NCBI GenBank assembly: GCA_017515465.1
Contig: JAFWFV010000040.1
Span: 1-45,682, forward strand
DNA: 45,682 bases
From: Clostridiales bacterium
GTDB lineage: Bacteria; Bacillota; Clostridia; Saccharofermentanales; Saccharofermentanaceae
Reading direction: 5' to 3'
Numbering within the stretch: position 1 is the first letter of the stretch; every line of letters begins with the position of its first letter. Below are positions 16,604 to 25,285 of the stretch, piece after piece. The position numbers were made by a program, and so were the translations under genes. The notes under the pieces were generated by a model. The model was not told the origin of the DNA. It did not search any database and saw nothing but the letters and a program-made list of their open reading frames with translations.

Positions 16604-17539
16604 TTATACCGCCTCCTTTACGGAAACAGCACCGCTTCCGGCTCTTATGGTATTGAGGAAATAGTCCTCCAGATCTATGGTCTCCATCAGGAACGACTTG
16701 ACCAGTATGCCGGAGTTGCATATCTTCATGTTCATTTCCGGTGCTTTCTCGTAGCCGTCAAAGACATTGATGGTCTCCTCATCAGCCACTTCGAAGCCCT
16801 CAAAACCCGCTTCCTTCAAAACGGCTCCGGCAGTCCTGGCGTCTCCAACCTTAAATACCATCTTGCTCCGGCATTTAAGCTCGAGTTCCTCCCTGGTGGA
16901 TTCCTCTACGATCCTGCCATTGTCGATGATCGCATAGTCAGTTGCAAGCTTGGCCAGCTCCGCCAGGATGTGGCTCGATATTATTATGGTCATCCCACGT
17001 TCCCTGTTTAGTTTCATGAGCATGTCTCTCATCTCGACTATTCCCTGGGGATCGAGTCCGTTTATCGGCTCGTCGAGTATCAGGATCTCAGGGTTGCCTG
17101 CCATGGCCAGGGCTATGCCCAGCCTCTGCTTCATGCCCAGAGAGAACTTGCCTGCCTTGACCTTGCCCGTCTTGGCAAGACCTACCAGCTGGAGCGTATC
17201 GGAAATAAACTTCTCGTCATCCTGTCCGTATGCCAGACACTTGAGCTTCAGGTTCTCCCTGGCGGTGAGCTTGGGCATTATGGCAGGGATCTCAATGAGA
17301 GTTCCTATCTTGGAATATGCCGCCTTGTTGCCGCCTGCGATGCCTCTATATTCGAACGTTCCGTCAGTCGTGCTGATCATGCCGGAGATCATCTTCATAA
17401 GTGTCGTCTTGCCGGCACCGTTCCTGCCGATCAGACCATATATGGATCCTTTCCTCACATGTATGTCCACACCATCAACAACGTTACGTTTGTTGTAAGC
17501 CTTGGTGAGGCCATGTGTTTCCAACAGAATGTCACTCAT
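16604..17539 (-). CDS. ABC transporter ATPase (BcrA-like)
   Basis: Walker A GRNGAGKTT, the signature FSLGMKQR, Walker B ILILDEP and the switch histidine SSHILAEL are all present. The C-terminal ~90 residues are the accessory region found in BcrA/YxlF-type exporters. I chose the ATG at 17537-17539 because GAGGGG lies nine bases before it. The ATG two codons upstream (17545) would sit only three bases from that site. It pairs with the adjoining permease and lies between two diguanylate cyclase genes. Confidence 0.9.
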   Translation of the reverse strand: MSDILLETHGLTKAYNKRNVVDGVDIHVRKGSIYGLIGRNGAGKTTLMKMISGMISTTDGTFEYRGIAGGNKAAYSKIGTLIEIPAIMPKLTARENLKLKCLAYGQDDEKFISDTLQLVGLAKTGKVKAGKFSLGMKQRLGIALAMAGNPEILILDEPINGLDPQGIVEMRDMLMKLNRERGMTIIISSHILAELAKLATDYAIIDNGRIVEESTREELELKCRSKMVFKVGDARTAGAVLKEAGFEGFEVADEETINVFDGYEKAPEMNMKICNSGILVKSFLMETIDLEDYFLNTIRAGSGAVSVKEAV

Positions 17540-17564
17540 TACCATTTACCCCTCGTTTTATAGA

Positions 17565-19298
17565 TCATATTCCGGAATCCGGTTTCTTCATTTTCTGCTT
17601 GTTTTCATACATCCTGATGTCGGCCTCACGAATGGCCTTGTTCGGGACAATGTAGTTGCGGGATGTGCTGACTACTACTCCGTGAGCCGCCGACACCCTG
17701 AACGGGAAACTTTCATGCTCGTTAAGCTGATCCAGTGCCTTGATGAATGTATTTATGCACTCCTCCCCTATCATCTGAGGTCCCAGGATCAGTGCAACGA
17801 ATTCGTCGCCGCCCCACCTGCAGTAGATACCTTCTCTGGCAAATGCCTTCGTCATGCATTCCGCTGTTGCTATGATAAGCTTGTCCCCCATCTCGTGACC
17901 GAACTGATCGTTGGCTTTCTTAAGATCATTGAGATCGATGAATACCAGGGTATAGTCCTTCTGGTTCTGTTCCTCCAGTTCGTCGATCTTCTGGTTGAAA
18001 TAGGATCTGTTGGGAATGTTTGTCAATGTATCCCTGAACGCGATGGCCTCCAGCTGCTGTCTCTCGATTATCGTGGTCTGTGTCTCCATGTTATAGATAA
18101 CGTAGTACAGGATGGCAACAGTCGCGAATAAGAGGGACGAATAGTTGCCGATGGAAAACTCCGCGATGGCGGAATTCTCGCTGAAGAACACGATCTGATA
18201 TCTGGCAACTTCCAGCATGGCTAACAGCAGCATTGCGATGCAACCTACCCTCATGATATATGTGGACGTGCATGCCCCGATGTTCTTGTCTTTGAACAAA
18301 CCGTAAACAAAGAAACCTATCTCCAGGATCATTAACAGCAGCAACCCTCTCAGTACAAACTGCGGGGAGAATTCATCGATAAGGAAATATGCTGCCATCG
18401 TAATGATGAAAAAGGCCGTGAACAGTATCAGGCATCCTATCCAGATCTTGTGGATGATGCCTCTCTTGAAGATGATGGTTCCCAGGGCGGCGATAAAGAT
18501 CGGCATGACGATAAGTGCGTAATATTCGGCTCTGGAATTGAAGAAGAGATTCTGGCTCAATACGTGGAGCATATTTCTGCTGCCGAGGCTCCAGACCGAG
18601 AAACAAAGCACTATCGGGAACAATCCTATGCCGATATCCGCAGTCCTGTTGAACAGTGATCTGGTAGCACTGTATATGGTCATGAGGATGCAGATCACAG
18701 ATATGGTTATCAGGCAGACAAACAGGACTCTGCTGTTGATTATGGACACTTTCCAGACGTCATCTGAAGGTACGATAACGGGATCGATCGAGGAAACGGC
18801 TCTGTTGGCAACCGAATAAAGCTCAATGGTCAGTATCTTGCCGGCCAGGTCGATCTCATCGGTTATCAGGGGTATCATGTGACTCCTGTTGCCTATGAAT
18901 ATCGTAGGCTGTCCCGTCTCTACATCATCCCAGCCGGACTGGTAAATGATCTGTCCGTCACTTATCACCTTTACGGCACAGTTATAAGCCTCAAAGTATA
19001 AAGAAGCCATGGGTACATCAGTCTTGATGTCGTCAGGAATGTTGAGCTGCATTCTGGCAACATCACCGTCATTTAGGGAATCAAATCTCGTTCCCACATA
19101 GTAATCCGAATCACCATCCTGCCTGTCGACAGTCACAACGCAGTTGTCCGGACGGATGTATTCCTCGTGACGGACACCTATTGCAGCAAGGAGCCCGATG
19201 AGCATCAGCAGAAAAGCCAATACCGTCACACACATGGCGGTAACGGTCTTGGTGATCCTCCGTGAGTTTTTCAGTTCAGTTTCCTTGTAGGTGTCCAT
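17565..19298 (-). CDS. Membrane diguanylate cyclase with large extracytoplasmic sensor
   Basis: The protein has 577 residues. One membrane helix (~20-42) is followed by an extracytoplasmic beta-rich domain (~45-180) and then about seven membrane segments (~190-402). A short coiled coil leads to a C-terminal GGDEF domain (~415-572). This layout resembles 7TMR-DISM sensors. The active site GGDEF is intact at 496-500, and FGHEMGD is present at 466-472. There is no RxxD inhibition motif at the usual distance. It should make c-di-GMP in response to an external ligand, possibly a carbohydrate (inference). The ABC ATPase gene follows after 25 bases. Confidence 0.88.
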   Translation of the reverse strand: MDTYKETELKNSRRITKTVTAMCVTVLAFLLMLIGLLAAIGVRHEEYIRPDNCVVTVDRQDGDSDYYVGTRFDSLNDGDVARMQLNIPDDIKTDVPMASLYFEAYNCAVKVISDGQIIYQSGWDDVETGQPTIFIGNRSHMIPLITDEIDLAGKILTIELYSVANRAVSSIDPVIVPSDDVWKVSIINSRVLFVCLITISVICILMTIYSATRSLFNRTADIGIGLFPIVLCFSVWSLGSRNMLHVLSQNLFFNSRAEYYALIVMPIFIAALGTIIFKRGIIHKIWIGCLILFTAFFIITMAAYFLIDEFSPQFVLRGLLLLMILEIGFFVYGLFKDKNIGACTSTYIMRVGCIAMLLLAMLEVARYQIVFFSENSAIAEFSIGNYSSLLFATVAILYYVIYNMETQTTIIERQQLEAIAFRDTLTNIPNRSYFNQKIDELEEQNQKDYTLVFIDLNDLKKANDQFGHEMGDKLIIATAECMTKAFAREGIYCRWGGDEFVALILGPQMIGEECINTFIKALDQLNEHESFPFRVSAAHGVVVSTSRNYIVPNKAIREADIRMYENKQKMKKPDSGI

Positions 19299-19333
19299 TT
19301 TTATATTTTACCCTACCAAAAAGGAACAAGTCA

Positions 19334-21694
19334 TTAAGTATTTATAAACATTGCTATCTCTCTTGTAATCTTCACTCCGGTATCAGGGAACGTTAAGGTA
19401 AACCTTGCCTTGCCTTCCTTGCCGGTGCTCCTTATGTAAAAGCCTCCCATGCCTCCGTTGATGTCAACGGCAGAAGGCCCCATTATCTCTATGTGACCTT
19501 CTGTCACGGCCGTTATCTGTCTGTTGTAGAACGGGAGCAGGTTTCCATTCTCATCAGTCATCCTGATCCTTACGGAAATGACATCATATGTTGCCCCTTC
19601 ATGTAGCTCTGAGGAGGACATCCTGATCTCAGGAACGACCCTGGTCATGGCACCCTTTACTACTGTCTTTACCACCTTGCCGTCCCTGATCCCTTCAAAG
19701 GTGAAACGGGTGGATCTGCCTCCCCAGTTTCCTACGTATTTTCCAAAGAGCATGTAGGCATCGTCAAATTTCATCTTGTACCTGGTCATGGCCTCCACCA
19801 TGGACAGCTTCATCTTGAGAGGCATGTTTTCCATTCCGTAGATGGCAGAGAAATTCAGCGCATCCCTGATGATCCTGTTCTGCCTGTCGGTAAAGCCCTC
19901 TGCCTCCTTCATCTGATCACCGATGAAATCATCTATCAGGATGGGAGGGTTGATCATGTGCCTGTATCTGGAACCCTTATGGGTGTACTCCTTGATGAAG
20001 GTGCCGTTCTTGTACATCTTTACGCTGTCGCAGTTGGTAAAGATAAAGACCTCGCCCCTGTTGCCTGCGGGATGCTCTCCGATATCCATGGAGGAACTGA
20101 TCTCCAATACCGGATCTATGGCATCTGACTGGCTGGCGTAGACATAAGCCGCCATCTTGGGATTGCGGAACATATCCGTCACGCCGTGATAGCAGATCCT
20201 GTCGCCTGATCCGAAATCCTTGTGGGTGTTATAGTCGAACATACACCACCCGAAGGACCCTGCTATGTCAGTGTTTTCCATCACGCTGTCCAGGACATTG
20301 CAGTGCCTCAGTGCATGCTGCTGCCTGTGGAGCTCATCATCGAAGGGCTTGGTGGGATACATATGTCCGTTATATTCACTTATCAGATACGGTTTTTCCA
20401 TATCGGAAGTGACGTCTTTTTTTGGCTCACACCCCTTGTTGGAACCCGAGTGGCTGAAATCGTTATATGCGTAGACATCCTCCAGCAGTGAACTGTTCTT
20501 CAGATACCTGACACCTGATGTCTGACGGGTGGGATCCAGATCCCTGGCTGCCTTGTTCGTCCTCCGGTACAGTTCATCGCAGTCAACGGATTCATTGATC
20601 CTGACACCCCAGAGGATCACAGAGGGATGGTTCCTGTATTGCTTCACCATATTCTCGGTATTCCTTACGGCCTGATCCTGCCACTCCCTGTCACCGATAT
20701 TCTGCCATCCGGGTATCTCGGTAAATACCAGCAGACCCAGCTCATCACACCTGTCAATGAAATGGCGGGACTGGGGATAGTGGGATGTCCTGACTGCGTT
20801 TAATCCCAACTCGTTCTTGAGGATATCCGCATCCATCCTCTGCATGGACCGGGGCATCGCATAACCCACATAAGGCCATGACTGGTGACGGTTAAGGCCT
20901 CTGATCTTTACCTTGCTGCCGTTGAGATAGAACCCGTCGGTCTTAAACACCGCATCCCTGAATCCGAACCTGGTGGTGTAGGTATCGATCTCTTTTCCTT
21001 CTTTGCTAAGGATCACGTCCAGTTCATAGAGCCTGGGCTTTTCGAGGGTCCATATCTTTGCTTCGGTAACTATTATCTCTGCTTCCCTGCCGCACGTACC
21101 CTCAAATACGGTCCTGCCGGATCTGACGCTCCTGATCCTGACGCTGAGATCCCCCTGTCCGTCGACGTCTGACAGGATGTTCACTCTCTTGTCCATGCTC
21201 CCGTGAACGAAAACGTCACGGATCATATCCTGCTCCCTGACATCGATATGGACCTCACGGTAGATCCCGCCGTAAGTCATGTAATCTATCACGAAACCGA
21301 AGGGAGGGATATTGAGGGATTCCCTGCTGTCGCACTTGACGGCAATGACGTTTTCGCAGCCGTATATGAGATGTTCAGTCAGCTCGACTGTAAAGGCCGT
21401 ATATCCACAGGAATTTGTTGAAACGCTCCTGCCGTTTACGAACACTTCCGCCATGTGGGCGACAGCCTCGAAAGTAATGAATATCCTCTTGCCTTCCCAC
21501 TCGGCAGGAACATCGAATTCCTTCCTGTAGCATGACACCATCTGGTATACTTCCTCATCGAAATAATCGAGAGGGGTCATCCGGACTGTATGGGGGATCC
21601 TGACCTCCTCCATCTCTCCCTTAAATGACGGTCCCGTCATGTCCTCCGTAAATTCAGCTGCCCATTTCCAACCGTTATTCCAATCTATCCTCAT
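19334..21694 (-). CDS. Glycoside hydrolase family 2 (beta-galactosidase/glucuronidase type)
   Basis: The 786-residue protein lacks a signal peptide. An N-terminal sugar-binding jelly roll (~1-155) is followed by an Ig-like domain (~160-250), the catalytic barrel (~255-545) and C-terminal beta domains. Visible hallmarks are RGLNRHQSWP (265-274), NAVRTSHYP (299-307), the acid/base E368 in WGVRINES (the usual form is WxxxNE), and the nucleophile E440 in SEYNG. Substrate choice among galactosides, glucuronides, mannosides or others is open. Its start is 2 bases from the SDR stop, and its ribosome binding site AGGAG lies inside that gene, so the two are coupled. Confidence 0.9.
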   Translation of the reverse strand: MRIDWNNGWKWAAEFTEDMTGPSFKGEMEEVRIPHTVRMTPLDYFDEEVYQMVSCYRKEFDVPAEWEGKRIFITFEAVAHMAEVFVNGRSVSTNSCGYTAFTVELTEHLIYGCENVIAVKCDSRESLNIPPFGFVIDYMTYGGIYREVHIDVREQDMIRDVFVHGSMDKRVNILSDVDGQGDLSVRIRSVRSGRTVFEGTCGREAEIIVTEAKIWTLEKPRLYELDVILSKEGKEIDTYTTRFGFRDAVFKTDGFYLNGSKVKIRGLNRHQSWPYVGYAMPRSMQRMDADILKNELGLNAVRTSHYPQSRHFIDRCDELGLLVFTEIPGWQNIGDREWQDQAVRNTENMVKQYRNHPSVILWGVRINESVDCDELYRRTNKAARDLDPTRQTSGVRYLKNSSLLEDVYAYNDFSHSGSNKGCEPKKDVTSDMEKPYLISEYNGHMYPTKPFDDELHRQQHALRHCNVLDSVMENTDIAGSFGWCMFDYNTHKDFGSGDRICYHGVTDMFRNPKMAAYVYASQSDAIDPVLEISSSMDIGEHPAGNRGEVFIFTNCDSVKMYKNGTFIKEYTHKGSRYRHMINPPILIDDFIGDQMKEAEGFTDRQNRIIRDALNFSAIYGMENMPLKMKLSMVEAMTRYKMKFDDAYMLFGKYVGNWGGRSTRFTFEGIRDGKVVKTVVKGAMTRVVPEIRMSSSELHEGATYDVISVRIRMTDENGNLLPFYNRQITAVTEGHIEIMGPSAVDINGGMGGFYIRSTGKEGKARFTLTFPDTGVKITREIAMFINT

Positions 21695-21696
21695 GG

Positions 21697-22371
21697 TCAG
21701 ATATCTCCTTTTTTCTTGATCCTCATATACTGAGGCGTTATGGTCATCTCAGTTATTACCGTTCCCTCCTTCATGTCCAGAACATCGGACACGGCCATGG
21801 CAACATCGTCGGGGTCCAATGCCGCGCCTGTCTCGCTGCTCGCTTCGAAATCCGCATTGCGGTACAGGTCAGTCCTCGTCATGTCGGGTCTGATATTGAC
21901 CACCCTGACGCCGTGCTTTCTGACCTCTGCCCACAACGATCTGCCGAAGCTGTCGAGACCGGCCTTTGTGGCACCGTAAGCGGCACCATGCGTATTCACG
22001 TTTACTGCCGATACAGATGAGATGTTGATTATAAAGCCCTTCTGCTGCCTTATGGACGGCAGGAGGAGATTGGTTATTATAAGCGGTGACGTCAGATTGA
22101 CATCGCACATTTCCTTTATCTGTTTGGGAGTGACATTCTCATGCAGTCCGTAGTATGCGCATCCTGCCGCATTGACCAGAATGGCAGGCTTATATGTCTT
22201 TGCTATCTCCCCATATGCACGGGTGATGCTGTCGATGTCCCTGAGATCTGCTATGCTCCTGTCTGCCCTGATCACAGTGGCGCCTCTCCTCTCCAGCATG
22301 TCAGCCACTGCCTTGCCGATGCCGGATCTGCTGCCGGTAACTACTGCCGTCACGTTATCTGCCAGATTCAT
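21697..22371 (-). CDS. Short-chain dehydrogenase/reductase
   Basis: This is a classical SDR of 224 residues from the ATG at 22369-22371. That start is chosen because AGGAGG lies eight bases upstream. The longer frame, starting at 22434, would overlap the preceding gene and has no good ribosome site. The cofactor motif TGSRSGIG is at 12-19. NAAG, the catalytic serine in NISSVSA and the YGATK motif follow in order. It probably acts on a sugar, polyol or related alcohol with NAD(P). It sits between the SPL-like gene (34-base gap) and the GH2 gene (2-base gap). Confidence 0.88.
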   Translation of the reverse strand: MNLADNVTAVVTGSRSGIGKAVADMLERRGATVIRADRSIADLRDIDSITRAYGEIAKTYKPAILVNAAGCAYYGLHENVTPKQIKEMCDVNLTSPLIITNLLLPSIRQQKGFIINISSVSAVNVNTHGAAYGATKAGLDSFGRSLWAEVRKHGVRVVNIRPDMTRTDLYRNADFEASSETGAALDPDDVAMAVSDVLDMKEGTVITEMTITPQYMRIKKKGDI

Positions 22372-22405
22372 TCTTATCCCTCCTTTTGTCTTAACGTCAT
22401 GACGT

Positions 22406-23398
22406 CTACCGCCATGTGAAGATCCTGCCTTCATCTACATATTTGCCTATGACGGAGCACATGTGATCCATCATCTCATTATCGAGTTCTTCCGGATAAG
22501 ATGCATACCCTCCGGCATTTGTGAAAGGAAACCAGCATACTTCGGAACGGGGCATCTGCTTTCTCATCTTCTTGAGGTATTCTGACGAGATCCTGAACGT
22601 GCCGACGCTTATGTCCTTGACCTTTCCGAGTTCGATCCTGTCTGCCACCTGATCCACTAGGCCCGTATAGATGTCTTTCCATCCTTCCACATAGATCATT
22701 GGATCAAAACACAGCCTTACGGTGCATCCGTCCCTAATGGCGTTTTCCACTGCCTTGAGCCTAGCCCTGAGAGGAGGAACGTTTTTCTCAAATCTCGAAG
22801 CTATCTCATCCGGTGATAAAGTAAATGCATAGATCAGATTTGGCAGAGGGGTAAGCTTTGCAGGGGCAGCCTTTGTTCTCATCTCTATGAGTATCTCCGG
22901 ATTTTCCGAAGCAAACTCCACCCATCTGTCCGCCTGTCCGGTGAGGCTGTTCAGACCGATCAGATCCGTATCGTAGGATACGCAGACATACGGGTTGGAA
23001 AGCTTTTTTATCTCCCTTTCGTAATCCTCGAGATTGACGAAGCAGACGATATTCGACGTGTTATACATCCCCTTGAGAAAACAGTATTCACAGTCAAAGG
23101 AACAGTTCATGGAAGATGCGGTATAGTAGAACTCCCTTTGCCCGAAGGACTGACATACCGGAGCACCTCTGTATACGAGTTCACCGCTGTTCACCGCCAG
23201 TATCATTGCAGGAGATCTTTTCTGGGCTATAGCATCCTGATGGCTCCTGTTGAACACATCCTTGTAATGGTCGATGCAGACGACCTCTGCATAGGGAAGC
23301 CTGCCCAGGATAGCTGATGTATCCGGGTATTCCAACGCTCCCTTTTCGACATAGACATGGGAAAAGAACTTATTGTAGCAGCCTGCGTCTGAATTCAT
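22406..23398 (-). CDS. Spore photoproduct lyase-like radical SAM protein
   Basis: The 330-residue protein has the radical SAM cluster motif C99-xxx-C103-xx-C106 (CSFDCEYC). It aligns over its length with spore photoproduct lyase, including a DTDLIGLNSLT segment, FxLSP, and the C-terminal SVGTFRIS. In the characterised enzyme a further cysteine donates hydrogen to the repaired thymine. Aligned from memory, that position appears to be Y142 here, with C139 three residues earlier. The function may therefore be a relative rather than thymine-dimer repair. Its start overlaps the nucleosidase gene by 29 bases. Confidence 0.78.
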   Translation of the reverse strand: MNSDAGCYNKFFSHVYVEKGALEYPDTSAILGRLPYAEVVCIDHYKDVFNRSHQDAIAQKRSPAMILAVNSGELVYRGAPVCQSFGQREFYYTASSMNCSFDCEYCFLKGMYNTSNIVCFVNLEDYEREIKKLSNPYVCVSYDTDLIGLNSLTGQADRWVEFASENPEILIEMRTKAAPAKLTPLPNLIYAFTLSPDEIASRFEKNVPPLRARLKAVENAIRDGCTVRLCFDPMIYVEGWKDIYTGLVDQVADRIELGKVKDISVGTFRISSEYLKKMRKQMPRSEVCWFPFTNAGGYASYPEELDNEMMDHMCSVIGKYVDEGRIFTWR

Positions 23399-24194
23399 TT
23401 AGTGCACCTTTGCCTGCATTGCGGTGTGCTGCAGGTAGGATCCCGTCCCTGCGCATCCCGTCAATGATCTCCACGTGATCCCTGCCGCTATTCCTGCAGT
23501 ATATGATAAGCTTTTCAAGATCCGATCTCATTGTCTCGGAACATTTGAATTCCTCTGCCAGATCTCCCGTATCAGACATGCCGCAGACGGCAGTCTCTCC
23601 AATTTTCAAAAAAACTTCAATGGCGGCCGCTATGTCATCCAGATTCCTGCTGACCGCGCTGTTCAGCAGCTCACCATCCAGATCCTTTTTGCTGTCAGAA
23701 CCATTGTCGGAAACAGCCTTGATCAAGACTATCCTGTGGGGCGGCACGAACAATCTGGCAGCATCGCAGAAACCGGATGCCTCCATATCCCACAGCATCA
23801 GTTCATCAGCAGCAGTATCATCAGGAGTTGCAAAAACTGACACAGTCGTTATAGCGCTCTCCCCCAGAGGGGTGCTGTAGAGCATGTCCGGATAAAAGGT
23901 GCGTCCGCTGTCACCGTCTATTACCTTGTTTATGAGATATGCTCCCGTTCTGGCAGTGCCCCCGCCGCATGTGCCAATGTTTATCAGGATATCGTCAGAT
24001 GAGATCCGGTAACGGGCACAGGAATGTGCAACGGCGGCAGAAGCCAGAGTCTTGCCGATACCGGTCAGGATCAACCTGATCCTGCCGTCAGAACTTACGA
24101 ATCCTCCGAACGGGTACCCTGCGTCCGGGGACAGATCATACCTCTTGATCAGAGGTTCAGCTTCACAATAAATAGCGGTAAATATGTATAACAT
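23370..24194 (-). CDS. 5'-methylthioadenosine/S-adenosylhomocysteine nucleosidase-like protein
   Basis: The protein has 274 residues. The first ~195 are a PNP/MTAN-fold nucleosidase. E11 or E13 lies at the N-terminal strand, INIGTCGGG at 71-79, the substrate-binding DMEASGF at 136-142, and the catalytic aspartate D163 in AVSDNG. The last ~75 residues are an extension not usual for MTAN, with an acidic helix and a basic end. MTAN enzymes remove adenine from 5'-methylthioadenosine, S-adenosylhomocysteine and 5'-deoxyadenosine. The last is a by-product that inhibits radical SAM enzymes, so overlap with the SPL-like gene makes a clearing role plausible (inference). Confidence 0.78.
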   Translation of the reverse strand: MLYIFTAIYCEAEPLIKRYDLSPDAGYPFGGFVSSDGRIRLILTGIGKTLASAAVAHSCARYRISSDDILINIGTCGGGTARTGAYLINKVIDGDSGRTFYPDMLYSTPLGESAITTVSVFATPDDTAADELMLWDMEASGFCDAARLFVPPHRIVLIKAVSDNGSDSKKDLDGELLNSAVSRNLDDIAAAIEVFLKIGETAVCGMSDTGDLAEEFKCSETMRSDLEKLIIYCRNSGRDHVEIIDGMRRDGILPAAHRNAGKGALNEFRRRLLQ

Positions 24195-24218
24195 GCGGGT
24201 AAACCTTTCTAATTACAG

Positions 24219-24224
24219 ATTATA
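24219..24224 (-). promoter_or_regulatory. -10 box of the nucleosidase-led minus-strand run
   Basis: TATAAT is read on the minus strand 24 bases before the nucleosidase start. The -35 is weak. It lies in the 85-base divergent gap shared with trpS; that gap holds no T-box-like leader. Confidence 0.45.
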
Positions 24225-24279
24225 ACTCAAAAATATGCTACAATAATACGCGATATTATAATAAAGAGGTCATAAACAC

Positions 24280-25269
24280 ATGGAGAGATTACTCACGGGC
24301 CTGCAGCCCAGCGGATCATTAACTATCGGCAATTACTGCGGAGGCATCAGCCAGGTTGCCAATTATCAGAAGAAGTACGAGACATTCCTGTTCGTGCCTG
24401 ACATGCACGCGATCACCGTACCTCAGGATCCCGAAGCACTTCACAGGAACATCATCAACGCAGTTGCGATGTACATCGCATGCGGCGTGGATCCCAACCT
24501 GCCGGACATGCATATCTATATCCAGTCCGAGAACCTGTATCACGCCAATCTCTCCTGGATCCTGGAATGCCACACACCTCACGGTGACCTGACTAGGATG
24601 CACCAGTTCAAGATGAAATCAGCCAAGAACGAGGCCTTTACCGAGGGCCTGGTAACATATCCTGACCTGATGGCAGCAGATATCCTGCTCTACGACGCAA
24701 AGTACGTTCCCACGGGTATCGACCAGAAGCAGCATGTAGAGCTCGCCAGAAATCTTGCCGAGAGGTTCAATAACCGTTACGGCGAGATGTTTGTCATCCC
24801 CGAGCCCCTCATCCCTACCGTAGGCGCGAAGATCAGGGATCTTCAGAACCCTGAGGCCAAGATGAGCAAATCAACGGACAACCCCAAGAGTGCCATCTTC
24901 CTCGCCGATGACGAGAAACAGATCAGGAAGAAGATCATGAGTGCGGTTACGGACAGCGACGGAGTTGTAGCCTTTGACGAAGAGAACAAACCCGGCGTAT
25001 CCAACCTCCTCACCCTCTATTCCGTATTCGCAGAGGTAACCATCGAGGACGCCGTCGCAAAGTTCAAGGACGGCGGATATGGCGACCTCAAAAAGGGCGT
25101 TGCGGAAGTCGTTATCCCCAAGATCGTATCCTTCCAGGACAAGTACAACGAGGTCATCAGCTCAGGAATCGTTGATGACGTTCTCGATGCCGGCAGGGAA
25201 TACAGCAACAAGATCGCCCGGGAAAAGTATGAAATGGTAAGGAAAGCAGTAGGATTCGGCAGGCTCTGA
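24280..25269 (+). CDS. trpS: Tryptophanyl-tRNA synthetase
   Basis: This class I synthetase has 329 residues, the usual length. The HIGH-equivalent PSGSLTIGN is at 10-18, and KMSKS is at 194-198. GIDQKQHVELARNLAERFN is the family segment for tryptophan/adenylate recognition. It charges tRNA-Trp in the cytoplasm. AGAGGT lies about 10 bases upstream. The leader is too short for a T-box, so tRNA-dependent antitermination is unlikely here. Confidence 0.97.
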   Translation: MERLLTGLQPSGSLTIGNYCGGISQVANYQKKYETFLFVPDMHAITVPQDPEALHRNIINAVAMYIACGVDPNLPDMHIYIQSENLYHANLSWILECHTPHGDLTRMHQFKMKSAKNEAFTEGLVTYPDLMAADILLYDAKYVPTGIDQKQHVELARNLAERFNNRYGEMFVIPEPLIPTVGAKIRDLQNPEAKMSKSTDNPKSAIFLADDEKQIRKKIMSAVTDSDGVVAFDEENKPGVSNLLTLYSVFAEVTIEDAVAKFKDGGYGDLKKGVAEVVIPKIVSFQDKYNEVISSGIVDDVLDAGREYSNKIAREKYEMVRKAVGFGRL

Positions 25270-25285
25270 TCTCAAGGAGGCTTTT

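Noticed and set aside
24195..24279. T-box leader before trpS
   Set aside because: Only 85 bases separate the divergent genes. There is no specifier loop, T-box sequence or terminator.
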